In this document: positions 33,052 through 46,600 of the stretch, in pieces
Numbering within the stretch: position 1 is the stretch's first letter
How the letters are laid out: every line of letters starts with the position of its first letter
Assembly: GCA_004565275.1 (NCBI GenBank)
Contig: SDOX01000128.1
Location: forward strand, 310,839 to 374,838
Source: Nannochloropsis salina CCMP1776
Taxonomy: Eukaryota > Sar > Eustigmatophyceae > Eustigmatales > Monodopsidaceae
Length of the DNA: 64,000 nucleotides
Direction of reading: 5' to 3'
Position numbers and translations under genes: made by a program
The notes under the pieces: model-generated
Database searches by the model: none
Seen by the model: only the letters and a program-made list of their open reading frames with translations
Told to the model about the DNA's origin: nothing

Positions 33052-34447
33052 GCCCCCGACTAGAAGGATGCCGTCCTCCGTTGCCTCACAGTGCCTCTCG
33101 AGGACGTCGGGGCATGGGGTATCGCGATGGGCTTGAACACTTTTACATACGCGTAGTATAAGCCGCTGCCGCTGCGGAAGCAGCATGCGTGGCATGGACA
33201 TAGAGTATCACATTTTCTTGTTGGAGTCTCGAAAATATCTGAAGTTCGGAAAGTCGTTTGCTGGTTTTGGCCGAACAGGAAGGCGCGAGGGATCAGAGCC
33301 GAGAGGATTGCTGGTAGCGCCCAATCTCGCACCTATGACGGCTCGCCTCAGGCTTGGAAAGGAAAGTCTTGTGCGGTGGTGGGGTTCGTAGGTCTTGAGA
33401 AGGGTGCTTATATATAAGAAAACATCTCCTAAACAGAGATGACATTATCGAGAGAGAAAGTGCGCAAGCTGGAGGAAGCTTAATGAAAGGCAGCAACAAA
33501 GGGAGTAGGCGACGTCAAAATGTGAAGAAGCAGGATAAGATGCAGGCAGATACATCGCCATTTGGCCGAATGGAAGAGGAGAGGCTGAGGAGGAGGGGGA
33601 AAGTGCGAGCTGAGCCTCTGCGGAGTGAATCGGCGCGGCATTCTTTTCTCAGCTGGAAATTTTATCCGCCTAAGTTGGTTGACGCATGCTTCTGATTCAA
33701 GATATAGCTACTCTCCGTATTTAATTTTTGGTGCGTCCCGTTTTCATGCCGAAGACAAGCCGATGCCCGATATCTTGTGCAGAGAGGAAGGAGTTGCCGT
33801 GCCCGTGATGAGCTCATCGGGAAACGATCAGACACGTGTGAGTAGAACTGCGAAGACACAGAAAAATGTCACGAAGAGAGACCACAATCGAAAATCTATC
33901 GACCATGCCGTTGAGGTACAAGCAGAGAGTGCGATCGAAATCGAGGTGAGAAATGAGATGATACATGCAAGTGAGGCGGAGAGCCTGGGCTAGTACGGAA
34001 TGGCTTTTGAGAGTCGTAGAGTCATCATAGAACGCTTTGTGATAAGGAAAATTCAAATATGCATGGGTTACTTAAGCCATTTGCCCTTCTTACTAGAGAG
34101 CAGAGGAGGGAGCACAAGATGGCAATGCACAGCAAGGAAATTCAAAATTGGAAAACCGGGAGGCCCGAAGGCCAGCGAATGGTTTTTATTTTCTGCCTCT
34201 TTTTATTTAGACTCTTCATATGTCCGCATGCTCTTCCGATGCCGTCTCCATCGTGCCTTACACCTGCTACCATGTCTTACAGCGTGCGAGTGCCTGCACT
34301 CAAGACTCTGTTTCTTCCCTGAAGGGGTCCGCGCCCCGCAACAAATTCACATAATAAATTTGTGCCCCTGGCATCGTCTTTCCATCATCATCTGATGAAT
34401 GCATACGCCCAGCTCAATTCGTCCGACAGGGCACAGGGCCTCGGCGC
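33052..34447. other. Intergenic, convergent 3' ends, gene-poor
   Basis: This 1.4 kb lies between the CCT gene (plus) and the small unknown gene (minus). Short frames such as 33483-33695 and 33625-33993 are unspliced, lack homology that I recognise and sit in less GC-rich sequence. I see no RNA gene or repeat. Confidence 0.4.
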
Positions 34448-35064
34448 TCAAAGCTTGACGCTCTTCCAGATCTTCTCGGTCAGTTTCGTTCGCTTGAATT
34501 CGCCCGTGAAGTTGTTCACCACGGAGTCCACGTCCTCGTCGTCGACTAGAACGAGGTCCCTCAGGGCTTCTTTAGTGTCCGGATTATCCTTACAGAGATC
34601 GCGGAAGTGATGGAGGGTGTTGGAGAGCAAATCCTTGCGGCAAGACAGGAGCTCGTCCTTCACCATTTGCTGCCATTGCTTCTGAAAATCACGAGACGCC
34701 GGGGTCCACTCGGAGATGTCGTGCTTACCAAGCCATTCCGGGGAGGGCTTACATTTCTCCTGTATCGCGGTAAGAGAAAAAAAAATGATTCATTCCTCGC
34801 GCTTTTCGTTCGGAACAATACGGTAACATAGCCATCTGGGAGCATCACTATCCTAAACTTGCCCAGTGCCCACCGAACATCACAACAACGTAAACCCACC
34901 GCATCAAAGACATCATATCGTCGGCATAAGAATCCTCCTTGATTAGTTGTGAATCTATACGCGTAGGAGAAAGTTTGGTAGTCGTCGTCCACGCCTACAA
35001 GCTCAGTTGCCAGCACCCCGTTGCTGTTCGAGAGGAGCTGCAGCTTCATAGGTTCATCTCCCAT
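34448..35064 (-). CDS. Small unknown protein
   Basis: Two exons, 35064-34900 and 34759-34448, phase 0 (FDA joined to EKCKPSPEWLG), giving 158 residues from the first ATG. Open frame continues upstream of 35064 without ATG, so an additional 5' exon is possible. I do not recognise the family. The N-terminal half looks like beta strands (KLQLLSNSNGVLATELVGVD, FSYAYRFTTNQGGFLCRRYD). The C-terminal half is helical and charged (WQQMVKDELLSCRKDLLSN, DTKEALRDLVLVDDEDVDSV). No signal peptide or membrane segment is present. The coding quality is supported by frame-preserving splice sites (GCG|GTGGGT, ATACAG|GAG), but function is unknown. Confidence 0.55.
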
Positions 35065-36116
35065 AATTATGAGTGACCACTCGTGGTATCTATTTGTGTC
35101 TTGTTGCAAGAGCAGTTCAGACAATTAATATCAAATTGAGAGGTAGAAGTTTGACAGATATAATGGAAACAGAAAAAAGTGGAGATCTTTTGCAACATGT
35201 TGTACGGGTCGCATGACACGAAAGTATCTATGTGTATTTGCCCAATCGTGGCTTGTTGCAGACGCTAAAGCACACGCATAACATCAAAACTTTGCGCGAC
35301 TGGACTATAAGGTTTTGACTTCAAGTAAGCTGAAGGTATTTGTCGAGATATCGCCCTGTTCTGTTCCGATACACCCCAAAGCACAGGCGTCATTTATTAT
35401 GAGCCTTATAATGCTGAGATGGCAAATAAACAGTGTCTCTCTCAAGAATGAGATCTGTCACACACGGTCATATTCGAGAGGACCCCGCGCATGTAGAAGA
35501 GGCAGCCTAAATTGCTCTGAAAATGTCGCGGGCCTCGTGTCAAGGACAGTAGTCTCGTTGGCGACGACTGTCAGCTTGAACATTTATTTATTGATGCCGC
35601 TTGCGACCGACGAATTGCCGCCCCCATGTCACAATGAGGTATCGTTCCAACAGAGGATGTGAGGCCTCTATGCTGGCGCAAGTGTTTGAAAAGGGGTTTC
35701 TGACAGCTCCGGTTACTTGTGAGGAGGAACGGATCCGTCGCAGGACAGATGAAGTTGAAGTGATTGATTGACACGGGGAGCCGGTGTGGCCGGCCGAAGT
35801 GCCTGCCGGCAAGTTTTGCGTCTGATAAGGCATTCTGAGTACAACTACGTACATTTGTGGTCGAGTTATATATATTTTCCATTTTAAATGATTCTTAGAG
35901 CCGCAATGAGGCACGTAATGCAACATGTTTGCGTGCTTTTGTAGGGACATCCGGGTATCATAGAAGTTTCTTCTTCACCGAGACCGCTAGAGGGCGACAC
36001 ATCTCCTCGTGGGACTTCTGTCCAGAATCAGCACATCAAAATCGAGAACACACATGCGACTGTTCATATACAGCAGTATTATCTACAGCACAATGAGGGT
36101 GACATAGCACTCAGAA
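35065..36116. other. Intergenic between two minus-strand genes
   Basis: About 1 kb upstream of the small unknown gene and downstream of the exchanger stop. It is relatively AT-rich. I see no coding or RNA feature. Confidence 0.4.
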
Positions 36117-39100
36117 TTAAACCTGGTCATCACCGCGAGCGACTTGCGTTTCCTTTCGACCATTGCCTCCAGACTCAGATCTATCCATGAACATAAGCTC
36201 CAGTGCTGTCGGTTTCCTACCGTTTGCTTGCCCGCTGTGCCGTGCTTGCCTGCTCTGAGCGACATCGTCCCCTTCCAATGGCACTTCTTCGGTCTGCGAG
36301 CGACGGGCAGGCTGAAAGTCAGCTCGGGAGAAAAGAGTGGTCAGAGGACTGGAGGCGGTAGAAGAGACACGTTGCTTGGACCTGGGTGGCGTTCCCACTG
36401 AGCCACCACCACCCCCCTCCGCTGATTTGTCCATGGTTTCACGGCGGGACAGAAAGCCTGCGAGTGTTTCGCCTTTGGCCAGCGCCTTTTTCGCTGCCTC
36501 CACGTCTATCTCTCCGCATGCTGAGTCCAAGAAATCTTGCAAAGTCACCGTCTGCGCCCATTTTGATGATGACCGAGGAGTCTTATGCGAGGACGAGAGG
36601 ATCACGTGCTGAGAGCTACGAGAAGAGGGCGTCTTCTTCTTGGAAATAGGGATGGGCACATCAAATGGTGCTTTGCCTCCCAGCGGCATCTCTTCTACTT
36701 GTTTCCAGCGCGGGCGCTCCCTTGATAGAGGCCGTTCACCAGGTGGGTATGCCGGCTCAAGAGGCGTCAAGTCGACGCCGGAAACGACCTCACTGCCGCG
36801 CTTCAACGGTTGAAGACCCGCAGAATCCCGACGTGAAGTACTCCCCCGCTTACCCGCAAGACTCCCGGGGGTAGGATGTGCCGGCGTGATGAGCCTGCCA
36901 ACTGGAGGCGCGGGTGCCGCCGTCGCTGAGGCCTCTTCCCGCTGAATGACGAAGCATATGCTCCCCACCTCCAAGGCCACCTCACCCTGGAAATCGCTGA
37001 GCAACATGGGCGGGCGCTTTGGCGGCTCGGTCGAGGCCGAAGCAGAAAGGCTGTCCACTTTCAATGGATTGCCGACGAGGCGGCTCGATCCTACAACCCC
37101 TTTTTTCCCAGATGACTTGCCAATGAGAGCAGATTCCGATGACATGCCGCTCCCTGCTGAAGGCAAGTCTTCCTTGCTATTCCAGTTCCTGTGCTTCCCC
37201 GACAAAGAATTTTTCGGCGTTGGTGCCAGGCTCGGGCCACGGATACCACCCTTCAGGATCAGGACGTCTTTTTTGCTTCCCCAAACTCGGAGGAGCTGGT
37301 GTCGCCGGGAGGGCTTGCGCGCCACCGTCGACGAGTGCGGGAGGCGTAGGGACTGCCCCGCCACAGTGCTGATGTTTTCCAATTGCAGCCGGATCGAAGA
37401 CAAGCTCAGCAGACGCAGACTGCTAGCATTGCGGGCCCTCCAAGTCTTCCCCTCCCCTTCCCCCATCCCTCCCACGTCCTGTCCGTCCACCACCTGAACA
37501 AAGTGCGCATCCGCCAACAGCTCTCCCACCTCGCCCACATTCAAGTCCTCGTAGGACTCGTACTGGCGAAGCTCCTGCACAGCCACGTACCACCACAGGC
37601 TTTTGAGCAGCAAGGGATTGGACTCTGCCTCTTGCAGTATCGCGGCCTGGTCGAAGAAGAGCAAGTGCGTCAAGGTGGTGGTCACGTAGTCCTCCGCCAC
37701 CTCCTCCCCCAGCAGCGACTCGACCAAGCCCAACGTCGACCCCTGCGGCAAAATGACGTCCCCCACAGCCACCACGCCTCGGACGACCACATACCAGCCC
37801 CCACCCAGCCCTCCCTCTCTCTGGAGGCCTCGCTTCAAAAGCTTTCGATTCGCACGCACATAGACGTCGGCAAACAACCGGCGTTTTCCAGGTTTTGGCT
37901 CTAAAAATAACTCTTCCAGTTGCTGGGACGGCAGAAATCGAAGAAAGCCCACGGCGGAAAGGACACTGGCGTAAGAGGGGGCGTGTTCACTGTGAGAATG
38001 GGCGGACAAGGCGTTTGTCGCGTCGTTGCAGGCTTCGACCGCCTTGTGGTAGCGCCGCTCATGGAGGATGCCCATCTCGTGCGACTCCTCCAAGAGGGAA
38101 CGGAAATGCTGCAGGACGACGCTCGTAGCGATCTCGGTTTTGACCGAGTTGAAGGTGTTGGGGTAGATGGGCAAGTACATCTCGATCGTGCGCTGGGCGT
38201 CTTCGATTTCCCGCCAGATCTCCTGCTCCAGGATCGTGGTCGTGGGTCCCGCCCCCAAAATCTTTCCTAGGTCCTCGGCCAGAGACCTGTGGGCCTTGAT
38301 GAAGTTCACGGCAAGCCCGAACAAGAAGGCGAGGCGAGAGAAGAGAAAAGAATTGGCGAGGGGCCTGATGATCGCCGAGCGGGAAAGCCGCTTGGCCAGT
38401 CGGAGGGCATTCAGAGGGATCCATATCTCACGCTCCAGGGTCCGCCATTCGTTCAATTCGCAGCCCGGGTCCAGGATGAGTTTGTAGAGGTTTTTTTCCA
38501 GCGCCTGGTACCCCTCGTTGCTGAGCAGGCCTGAGTGGAAGTTGGCCCCGTACAAGTGCTTGAGGACCGTCAGGACCTGCACGCGCGCCCGTTTCAACAT
38601 GTCCTCCTGCAGGGCCGGGCCGAGGACTTTGACGGTATCCGACGTGGAAGAGTTCGCGGTCGGGGGCGCGCCGAGATGCACGGTGTGGGCGCTGGCTTCA
38701 CCCACGCCTGCACCCTTTGCAGTGCCGTCGTGACTGGCCAATCCCTCGGGATGGAAACCGTTCTCACTAGCCGGGACGCTCTCCTGAGGAGTCCCAACGC
38801 CGTTGGAACTCTCTGCACTGCCCTCCGCTAGACAAGGCACACTGCCACGCGAATTCTCGAGCTTGAGACCCTCGATTTCTGGCTCCCACAGGACGGTCAC
38901 GTTCGACATTCGACGCCGGCTGATCGGCTTGCTGCTCCCGCTGCTCACGCCTTCAAAGCTGAGTGCCGACACTTCTTGGCCGACGGGCAGGGACGAGGAG
39001 GAGGACGCGTAGGCGAGCCGAGCTAGCGGGGGCTCCACGGAGGATGCAGAAGACATGACCGAGGAAAGCTGAGAAGCAGGCCCCTCGTTGGCCTTGTCCG

Positions 39101-41401
39101 AGGAGCCCGCAGCGGCAGCAGCCAGGTATTGGTCGCTGGCAAGCTCCTCCTGCTCGTGCTTCATGTGCCCTTCCACCGTCAAGTGGTTCCGCCAGGCGTC
39201 CAGGAGTCCCGCCCGAAGCTGTCGGAAGCCCTCCCTCTCTGGCCCGTCCAGGTCGTTGTAAAGCTGGGCGTAATACCGCCAGGTGCGACGCAAGCGGTTG
39301 GGCACGCCCTTGAGCTTGCTGGGCGCCGAGAGTGGGTTGGAGGCACTCGCCTGGGCGGCCGCCACGGAAGCGGCTTTGAGCTGCGCTTTCCGTCGGCGTC
39401 GAAGCGGTTGGCGCCGCGCCTGTTGGCCCTTTAGCACGGTCTCCTCCAACTCCTCCTCGTCACCGCGGCTCCGCAAGGACATGTACTCGGCCTCCCAGTC
39501 CGTCAAGAGCGTGTGCCCCTGTCGAAACCGGTGCCAGTAGACGTCCTTGGTCAAGACGGGCAGGTACCGCCACACCACGCCCCAGTCCGCGTCGCCCAGG
39601 AAAGGCTCCCGCTTCAAAAGCATGACTCGATCCTCGATGCGCTGCTCCAAAGCGATGGACGTACGCTGGTAGACCTCCACTTCCGCGGGGCTCTCCCTAT
39701 CCAGGCCTAGGACGGTGATCAAGGGCTTCAGGGTCGTTCCGTTCACGAGCAGACTCAGCAAGCTCGCTCCCGCAACGTGGAAGAGTATCCGATCGCGGGT
39801 GGCGATGGGGATCTGGCTGTCCTGGTGGATGGCAATGGCCAAGGTCAGTCCGACGGCCCCCCTCAGCCCCGAGTAGGCGAGAACCACGCCTTGGCGCGTG
39901 TCGATGCCGTAAGACCCGCGCCGGAGGATGGGGAAGAAAATGATGACGCCCGCGAGACGCAAGGTGTTCATGAGCACGTAGAGCCCCACCATGATGCCCC
40001 AGTCGGTGGAGCTAATGTAGGTGGACCGCAGACCACGCATCGCCATTTGCAGGCCCTGGGGAGCGGGAGGGGTGGAAACGACGGGGTAGGGGGCAGGAGG
40101 CGTGAGAGATCTGGCTGTTGTTTCTCGAGCAAAATGGAGGACGGGAGGCTCTCGATGGGCTGCCTCGCGGCGTTCTGGCGGACAGCCCCCCTCCGCCTTC
40201 CCACACATTCCTCGGGCCCCCGCACTGCACGCACCGCCACCACGAAGATGAGGGTGTTGGTAATGAAGCCGGCAATCGCCCAGAATGAGTTCAGTTCCGC
40301 GCGCACACGGGCCGAGACACGGCCCCGCCCTGTTCAGGTGTGGGCAAGCCATGAGACCCTGGGTCGAGGCCTGCCTCGTCAATGCCTCCCCCGCATCCTT
40401 CCCCTCCACCGTGTTCGGACTCTTCTCCCTCCCTTTCCACGCCCTCTATTCCTCTCCCCCCTCGCCGCACCGTAGAAAGACATGTACAGCCCCGCCACCA
40501 CCATGGCCAAGACCCCGGAGGCGTGGAGACCCGTGCTCTCCGCCAGGATGAAGCTCCCGTAGCCCACCACCACAGTGGTGGTGATCTCGCTCAGGGGATC
40601 GTTGAGGATGAAACCGAGGATGTAGGAGGCGAGGGCCCCGACGCAGAGGCCGACAATTGGCCCGCCGAGGGAGAGGCGGACGAGGGAGACGAAGCCCTCC
40701 AGGGCGGTGGGGACCTGGCCCGAGAGCACCATGCCACGAGCGAGAGTGAAGAGGACTAGGGCGGACCCGTCGTTCAACAGCGACTCGCCCTCGACGATGA
40801 TCTGCAGGGATTCGGGCGCCCCGAGCTCTTTCAGAATGGCCATTGGTGCCACGGTGTCCTGGATAGGGGGTAAGACAGGGAGGTGAGGCCGAGGGGGCGG
40901 GATGCGGGTAGAGCAAGTCCTCCCCGCCACTCCCTCTCACTCCATACATACCGTCGGGCTGAGGATGGAGCCGAGGAGCAGGGCCGTCGGGAAATCCCAT
41001 CCGTAAGGGAAGCGGAAATAGCCCACCAAGCCGATCACAACGCTTGAAAAGACCACGAGAGGAATGGCCATGCAAAAGACGGCAGGAAGGCTTTTGTAGA
41101 ACAAAAACAAGTTGGCCGAGAAACTGGCCTCAAAGATGAGGATGGGCAGTATGCAGAAGATGACGGCCTCAGGAGATATGTCTACCCATGTGTGAACACT
41201 GTTGCTGACAATGTCGTGCGAGTTGGGGTAGGTTGTTACCAGGAAAGTGCCGATGGCCAAGCCGAAGAGGAGGAGGACCACCGAGTAAGGAATAGGCAAG
41301 ATTTTCTGAAGCCAGGACCGCGAAATAATACCGAGGGTCAATGCAATGCAAAGTGTGCCCAGGCCTAAGTCAGTGAGATTTTCTTTATACTCCGCCGCCA
41401 T
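36117..41401 (-). CDS. Large SOS1-like Na+/H+ exchanger with cyclic-nucleotide-binding-like region
   Basis: Four exons, 41401-40952, 40858-40471, 40329-40235 and 40055-36117, all frame-compatible, giving about 1623 residues. The first 400 or so form a CPA1 exchanger: about a dozen membrane helices with ISPEAVIFCILPILIFEASF, the junction LLLGSILSPT-DTVAPMAILK, IIVEGESLLNDGSALVLF, ELNSFWAIAGFITNTLIFVV and the SOS1-type YSGLRGAVGLTLAIAIH. Long cytosolic helices follow, then at about 1013-1136 a region like a cyclic-nucleotide-binding fold (LGFLRFLPSQQLEELFL, YVVVRGVVAVGDVILPQGST), as in plant SOS1 and sperm NHE. The last 400 residues are Ser/Arg-rich and probably disordered and phosphorylated. 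The predicted role is Na+ export in exchange for H+ at the plasma membrane, divergent to a P-type cation pump. Confidence 0.88.
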
Positions 41402-43651
41402 TGTTGGTGAGAAGTTCCGGTGGGTTCTTTCTCGCTCGCTGCTCTTTTTCCCCTTTCATAAGGCGCCGCGCGTCCCGGGCTTGCCTGCTGGCCTCGAACT
41501 AAAAGCCCCGTTTCTATTGAGTGTATTTGAACGTTCAAAGTTGGACGTAAGTAAACAAATCAAAACAGGAAGGCTGAAAGTATGGGGGGGAAAGCGATTG
41601 AATTGAACACGCACAGAGTGTACATAAGTGTACTCAACAATTTTCGAGCTAAAGAAAAAGATACAGCCTCCTGTCCTTACTCGAACAACAACGCAGTAGC
41701 TCACAGTGCACCATTTGAACAGCGGCGCCGTGCTGCTCTATTAAAAAATGCCGAATGGTTGCCAGCGCCTCGTAAACCTTTTTGGACAGCAACGTAAGTG
41801 GTCGCCGCCATCCTTCGAGTCTCTCAGGAGCTCATCCTAAAGCCTCGCCGACTGGGACGCAGAGGGGAGGAGAGCAAGGGGGATGTGAGCCTTATCCCAT
41901 CCTGCATGTCCATGATGACCCGCTTAAAGATAAATATGTTTTTTGCCTCACCTCAAACTCGTCGCTAGGGGTGCACGGCAAGAAGTGCAAACAATAGCAC
42001 AATATTGAGTTGTTAGTCTGAGGGGTGGCCTGTCCGGGCTTCAAGAGCGTGATGTCACAACGTGACAATCAAAACAAGCAGATCCTCAGCACCTTAAAAA
42101 AAGTTTTAAGGCTCTTATCACGATAGGAAAGCAACTATTTCTGCTATTGGAGAGAGAAGGATGCTCGGTAGCCTCAGATTGGGGGCGGGCGGCGCAACTT
42201 AGCCCACATGGGAAAACCATAAAATCTTTTCCGAGAGCAGGCAAAACCCTGAGAAATATAAACAATATGGCCAGTGATATGAATTACATATTTTTTGTTT
42301 GTCGGACGCGGGACGAACGGAGAGTTTCGGCCTATGAAATGAGGCTTGAAGCCAATTCAATATCCAGCGGTTCGCATAGCACGTCAAGTAAAGATTGAAA
42401 GGTAAAAACAACAAAATGCATTGACTTGTTCTCGACAGTTTAATCTGGTGAAAAAAGATAAAGGCTTGAACTCACTTCAAGATAAATATGAACATAAATT
42501 ACACACGCCCACTCCAGAGGTCTGAAGACAGCGCACCATCTCGTGTGACGGTGTTGTTTTAAGTTGTTTAAGTTGCTTGTTTAAATTATTCTTCTTTGCA
42601 AGCCCTCACCTATGCTAGATAACATATTTGATTCATTAATAACGCTTGAGACGTGTGAAATGAATGACAGGTGGAGCGAGAGGGCGAGATTCCAAAGAGT
42701 GCAAACGCGACTGGAGCCTCCACCTGAGGTACAGGAGGAGCGGCACACTCACAGCAGGCAAAAGTGACGGCCCCTGCCACTGCAACCAAAATGAGCACCA
42801 CTCTGCCCTCCAAAATCCTCCAAGCCACCCTCGCACAGTCAGGATTCATACCAAATCACGAAACCTCCCAACTTTCCCAGCCGCAGGGGCTTGGGGCAAG
42901 TCTTTTTGACGAAGGCCGTAAAGCCCGAGGGGGGGGCGGAGAGGGAGACGTCTCCCTCGCGCCAGATTCGAGCCCGGGAAAACCCGTTTAAATGGGACAC
43001 GCAAAACCACTCAAGACACTCATTAGCACGAGGCCGCCCGGGCGAAGCCCCTTTGCTGTTGCGCCTCTCCACTCCATGTCCTTTTCTTGAGTATTGAAGG
43101 CTGCCGTCAGGGACATCATGGTAGCCTTCTTGTTCTTGGGCACTGTTGTAGATGAAGCACGTCGAAGGCGAGCGGCCGGGCGGCAGAGGAACAAGTGTTT
43201 AAGTCAGGCCCTTTTAGGGCAGTCTGAGGCCGTTTACAAAGCGAAATGTAAATGTCTTCACGTGCTCTTGCGCTTTGGGCACGTTATTGAATGTACGAGG
43301 GAGTCAGTTTGTTTTCACATTGCGCAAATTATTACTCCCGGTTTTTCTCTCCCCCTTTTGCTTTCGCGACCAACCAACTCGAGAGGTTTGGCTGATTTCT
43401 GAACGCATGGCTTCTTCGCAAGACAGTTTAGCCAAGAAACCTGTTGCTCGCCACAAACATTTAGGCAGCGCGCGAAAGTTTGCGCTGCCATCACAACCTG
43501 CCCGCCTTCATGCCTGAGCTCACGCACAGATACGCTCATACGTTCCACGCCATGTGCACAGAAGTCAGGGGTGACGCGACGTACCTCGGCATTGCCTTAC
43601 TTTCTGTCAACAAACGGGAAGCGAGTCAAAGTTGCGCCACTAGGCATAGAT
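41402..43651. promoter_or_regulatory. Long divergent region between exchanger and P-type pump
   Basis: At 2.25 kb this is the longest gap in the window and lies between two start codons, so it contains both promoters and 5' UTRs. The middle part (about 41460-42620) is AT-rich compared with the genes. I found no conserved coding frame, tRNA or repeat. An unusually long regulatory region fits two salt-responsive genes but is not proof. Confidence 0.45.
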
Positions 43652-46600
43652 ATGGCGACTGAAGTGGAGCTCGGCAAGAGCAAAAAGAGCGCGGCATCGA
43701 ACGGAAAGAAGGATGGTGCTGACGAAAAGCCCGAAGTGGAGTACGTGGAGCACGCATGGTCTTTCGAAGAGCTGGAGGGTAACCTGGCTATTAAGCTGAA
43801 TGTTGCCCAACCGGGCAAGAGCGCGGGTCTGACTGCGGCGGACGCAAAGAAGCGCCTGGTGGAGAACGGCCCCAATGCCCTCACCCCGCCCCCTGTGAAG
43901 CCCTGGTACTTTCATCTCCTGGCCAAGTTCCTGGACCCGTTCATGATTTTGCTTGAAATCGTCGCCGTACTCTGTTTCATCCTCTTCGGGACGAACCAGG
44001 GCTCCGTTGACAACGAAGTGAACCTGTACATCGCGGTGGTCCTCGTCTTCGTCATCTGCCTCACCTCCGTCCTCTCCTTCTACCAGGAGGGGCAGTCGGC
44101 GAAAGTCATGAACACCTTCAAGAACATGATGTCTGAGTCGGCGCGCGTACGTCGTGGCGGGCAAGAGATCGACGTGCCCGCGGAGGACCTGGTATTGGGG
44201 GACTTGGTCGTCATCGAGTCTGGCAAGCGCGTGCCGGCGGATCTGCGTATCATCCAAAGCGACTCCCTCAAGGTGGAGAACTCCTCTTTTACGGGGGAGC
44301 CTGAACCCGTTGAAATGTGCCTCGAGAAGACTGACGACGAGGCCTTGCACTCGAAGAACCTGGCCTTCAACTCGGCCATGGTGGTCGAGGGCAAGGGTCT
44401 GGGCATCGTGGTGCGGACGGGGGACAACACCATGATCGGGAACATCGCCTCTCTTGTCGGTCAGACCAAGGGCGGAAAATCCACGCTGGAAGCGGAAGTG
44501 ATCGGTTTCGTGCACCTGATCACCAAATTCGCAATTCTCTCGGCCATCGTGTTCTACGCGGTCGCCCTCATCAAGACGTGCGGCTTCGAGATTGGAGGAG
44601 ACTGCGACCCCGCCAAGTCCTTTATCAACGTTTTCATCGTCATCCTCATCGCCAACGTCCCCGAGGGTCTGCCCGCCACTGTCACGTCCTGCTTGACGGT
44701 CTGCGCCCAGCGTCTGGCCACGCGGCAAGTTTTCGTCAAGCGCCTGGACTGCGTGGAGACGCTCGGCTCCTGCACCGTGGTGGCCTCCGACAAGACCGGC
44801 ACTCTCACCCAGAATAAGATGACGGTATCGCACCTGTGGCTGGACTGCCGCACGCGAACCACGGAGTACATGACCCGGGAAGGCAATGTGGACAAGTGGG
44901 ACTCCTTCAAGGAGCTGGTGATGGCGGGCGCGCTGTGTAACATGTGCAAGTACGAGGCGGACCCCAACGCCCCCGCGGTCGCCGCGGCCGGTTCTCTTGA
45001 CCTGAGCCAAGCCACCAACCGGCCCAGCATCGCCACCATGAATAACTACACTCTGTCCAAGCGCCCTGCGGCCGTGGTGGGTCCCCTCGGAAACCACCAG
45101 ATGACCTACCAGGGCACGCTCGCCCGCCGCTCCATGCAACAGCAGAAAGGCGAGGCGGCCAAATCCACCATCTTGAACCCGGGTTTCTTCGATAGGGGAG
45201 CAGCGGCCTTGGAGGCGAGCACGGGGGCCGGGGCCGGGTCGGGAGCGGACACGGTGCGGGGCATGGCCAACCTCCCGAACATCGTCCGTCAGCTCTCTAG
45301 TGTCACCGGGCAAGCCACGGTCGGGCGGGGTAGCCAGGCCACCTTCGGGAGGAACAGTCAGGCCACCTTCGGGAGGAACAGTCAGGCCCTACAGGGCGCG
45401 GGCACATTGAGCAGGCTGTCGGTCAACGCGTTGGGACGAAACACCTTCCTGGGAGGGCTTCCTCTGGTCGAGGCCCCTCCGCGGATCATCGTCGGAAACC
45501 CCTCGGACAAGGCGGTCTTCACCTTCTGCAACCTGTTCAAGGACATCGAGACCACGCGCGAGGAGTACCCTCAGCTCTACATCATCCCCTTTAACTCCCG
45601 CCTCAAGTACATGAAGACCATCCACAGGCCCCCCCCCACTCAGGCGGACCAACGCCGCGTCGTCATCCTCAAGGGTGCCCCAGAGATCGTTCTCAAGAGC
45701 TGCACCCGCTACATGAGCAAAGGAGAGGAGCTGCCCATCGACGCCGGATTCTCCAAGCGCTTTGAAGAGGTGTACAAGGAGATTGCCGGCCAGGGAGAAC
45801 GCGTGCTGGGCTTCGCACGCAAGCACCTGCCCCTGTCGGACTTCCCCGCCTCAGTCGACGACAAGTACAAGGACATGGAGGACAAGGTTCCGCACGAGGA
45901 GTTCACCTTTCTTGGTCTGATCTCCTTGATCGATCCTCCCAAAAATGGGGTCCCGGACGCTGTCCTTCGTTGCAAGAATGCCGGCATCCGCGTGATGATG
46001 ATCACAGGCGATCACCCGCTCACAGCGGAGGCGATCGCCAAGAAAGTCAACATCATCCGTGACTATTCGATGCGCGACGACATTGCTCAGGAGACGGGCG
46101 AGTCCCCTGCAGACATCACCGAGGATCGAATCGGGGCGGCCGTCATCACCTGCAAAGACCTGGAGCACTACAAAGAGGAAGACTGGAATGTCCTCCTGGA
46201 CAAGCCGGAGCTGGTCTTTGCCCGCGCGTCCCCTCAGGACAAGCTCGACATCTGCCGGCACCTGCGTGCACGGGATGAGGTGGTGGCGATGACGGGCGAC
46301 GGTGTGAACGATTCGCCGGCCTTGAAGAACGCCGACATCGGTATCGCCATGGGGATCATGGGCACGGAGGTGGCGAAGGGGGCGGCGAACGTGGTGCTGA
46401 TGGACGACGACTTCTGCTCTATCGTGAACGGCATCGAGGAGGGCCGCGTCCTTTTCGACAACTTGACCAAGACCATCGCGTACACGCTGACGCATCTGGT
46501 GCCCGAGCTGATGGCTGTACTCATCAACATCTGCTTCACGATTCCGGCCGGTATGTCATCCCTCATGATCCTGTCCATCGATCTTCTTACCGAGGTGCCT

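Noticed and set aside
33483-33993. Two overlapping basic frames (MKGSNKGSRRRQN and MNRRGILFSAGNF)
   Set aside because: They are short, overlapping, in a gene-poor gap, and I recognise no homology.
35315-35882. Short frames on both strands between the unknown gene and the exchanger
   Set aside because: They lack splice support, homology or consistent start context, and composition looks intergenic.
43640-45313. A 557-residue open frame opposite the P-type ATPase
   Set aside because: It is the antisense of highly conserved ATPase sequence and its His/Gly/Arg-rich content is typical of a shadow frame.
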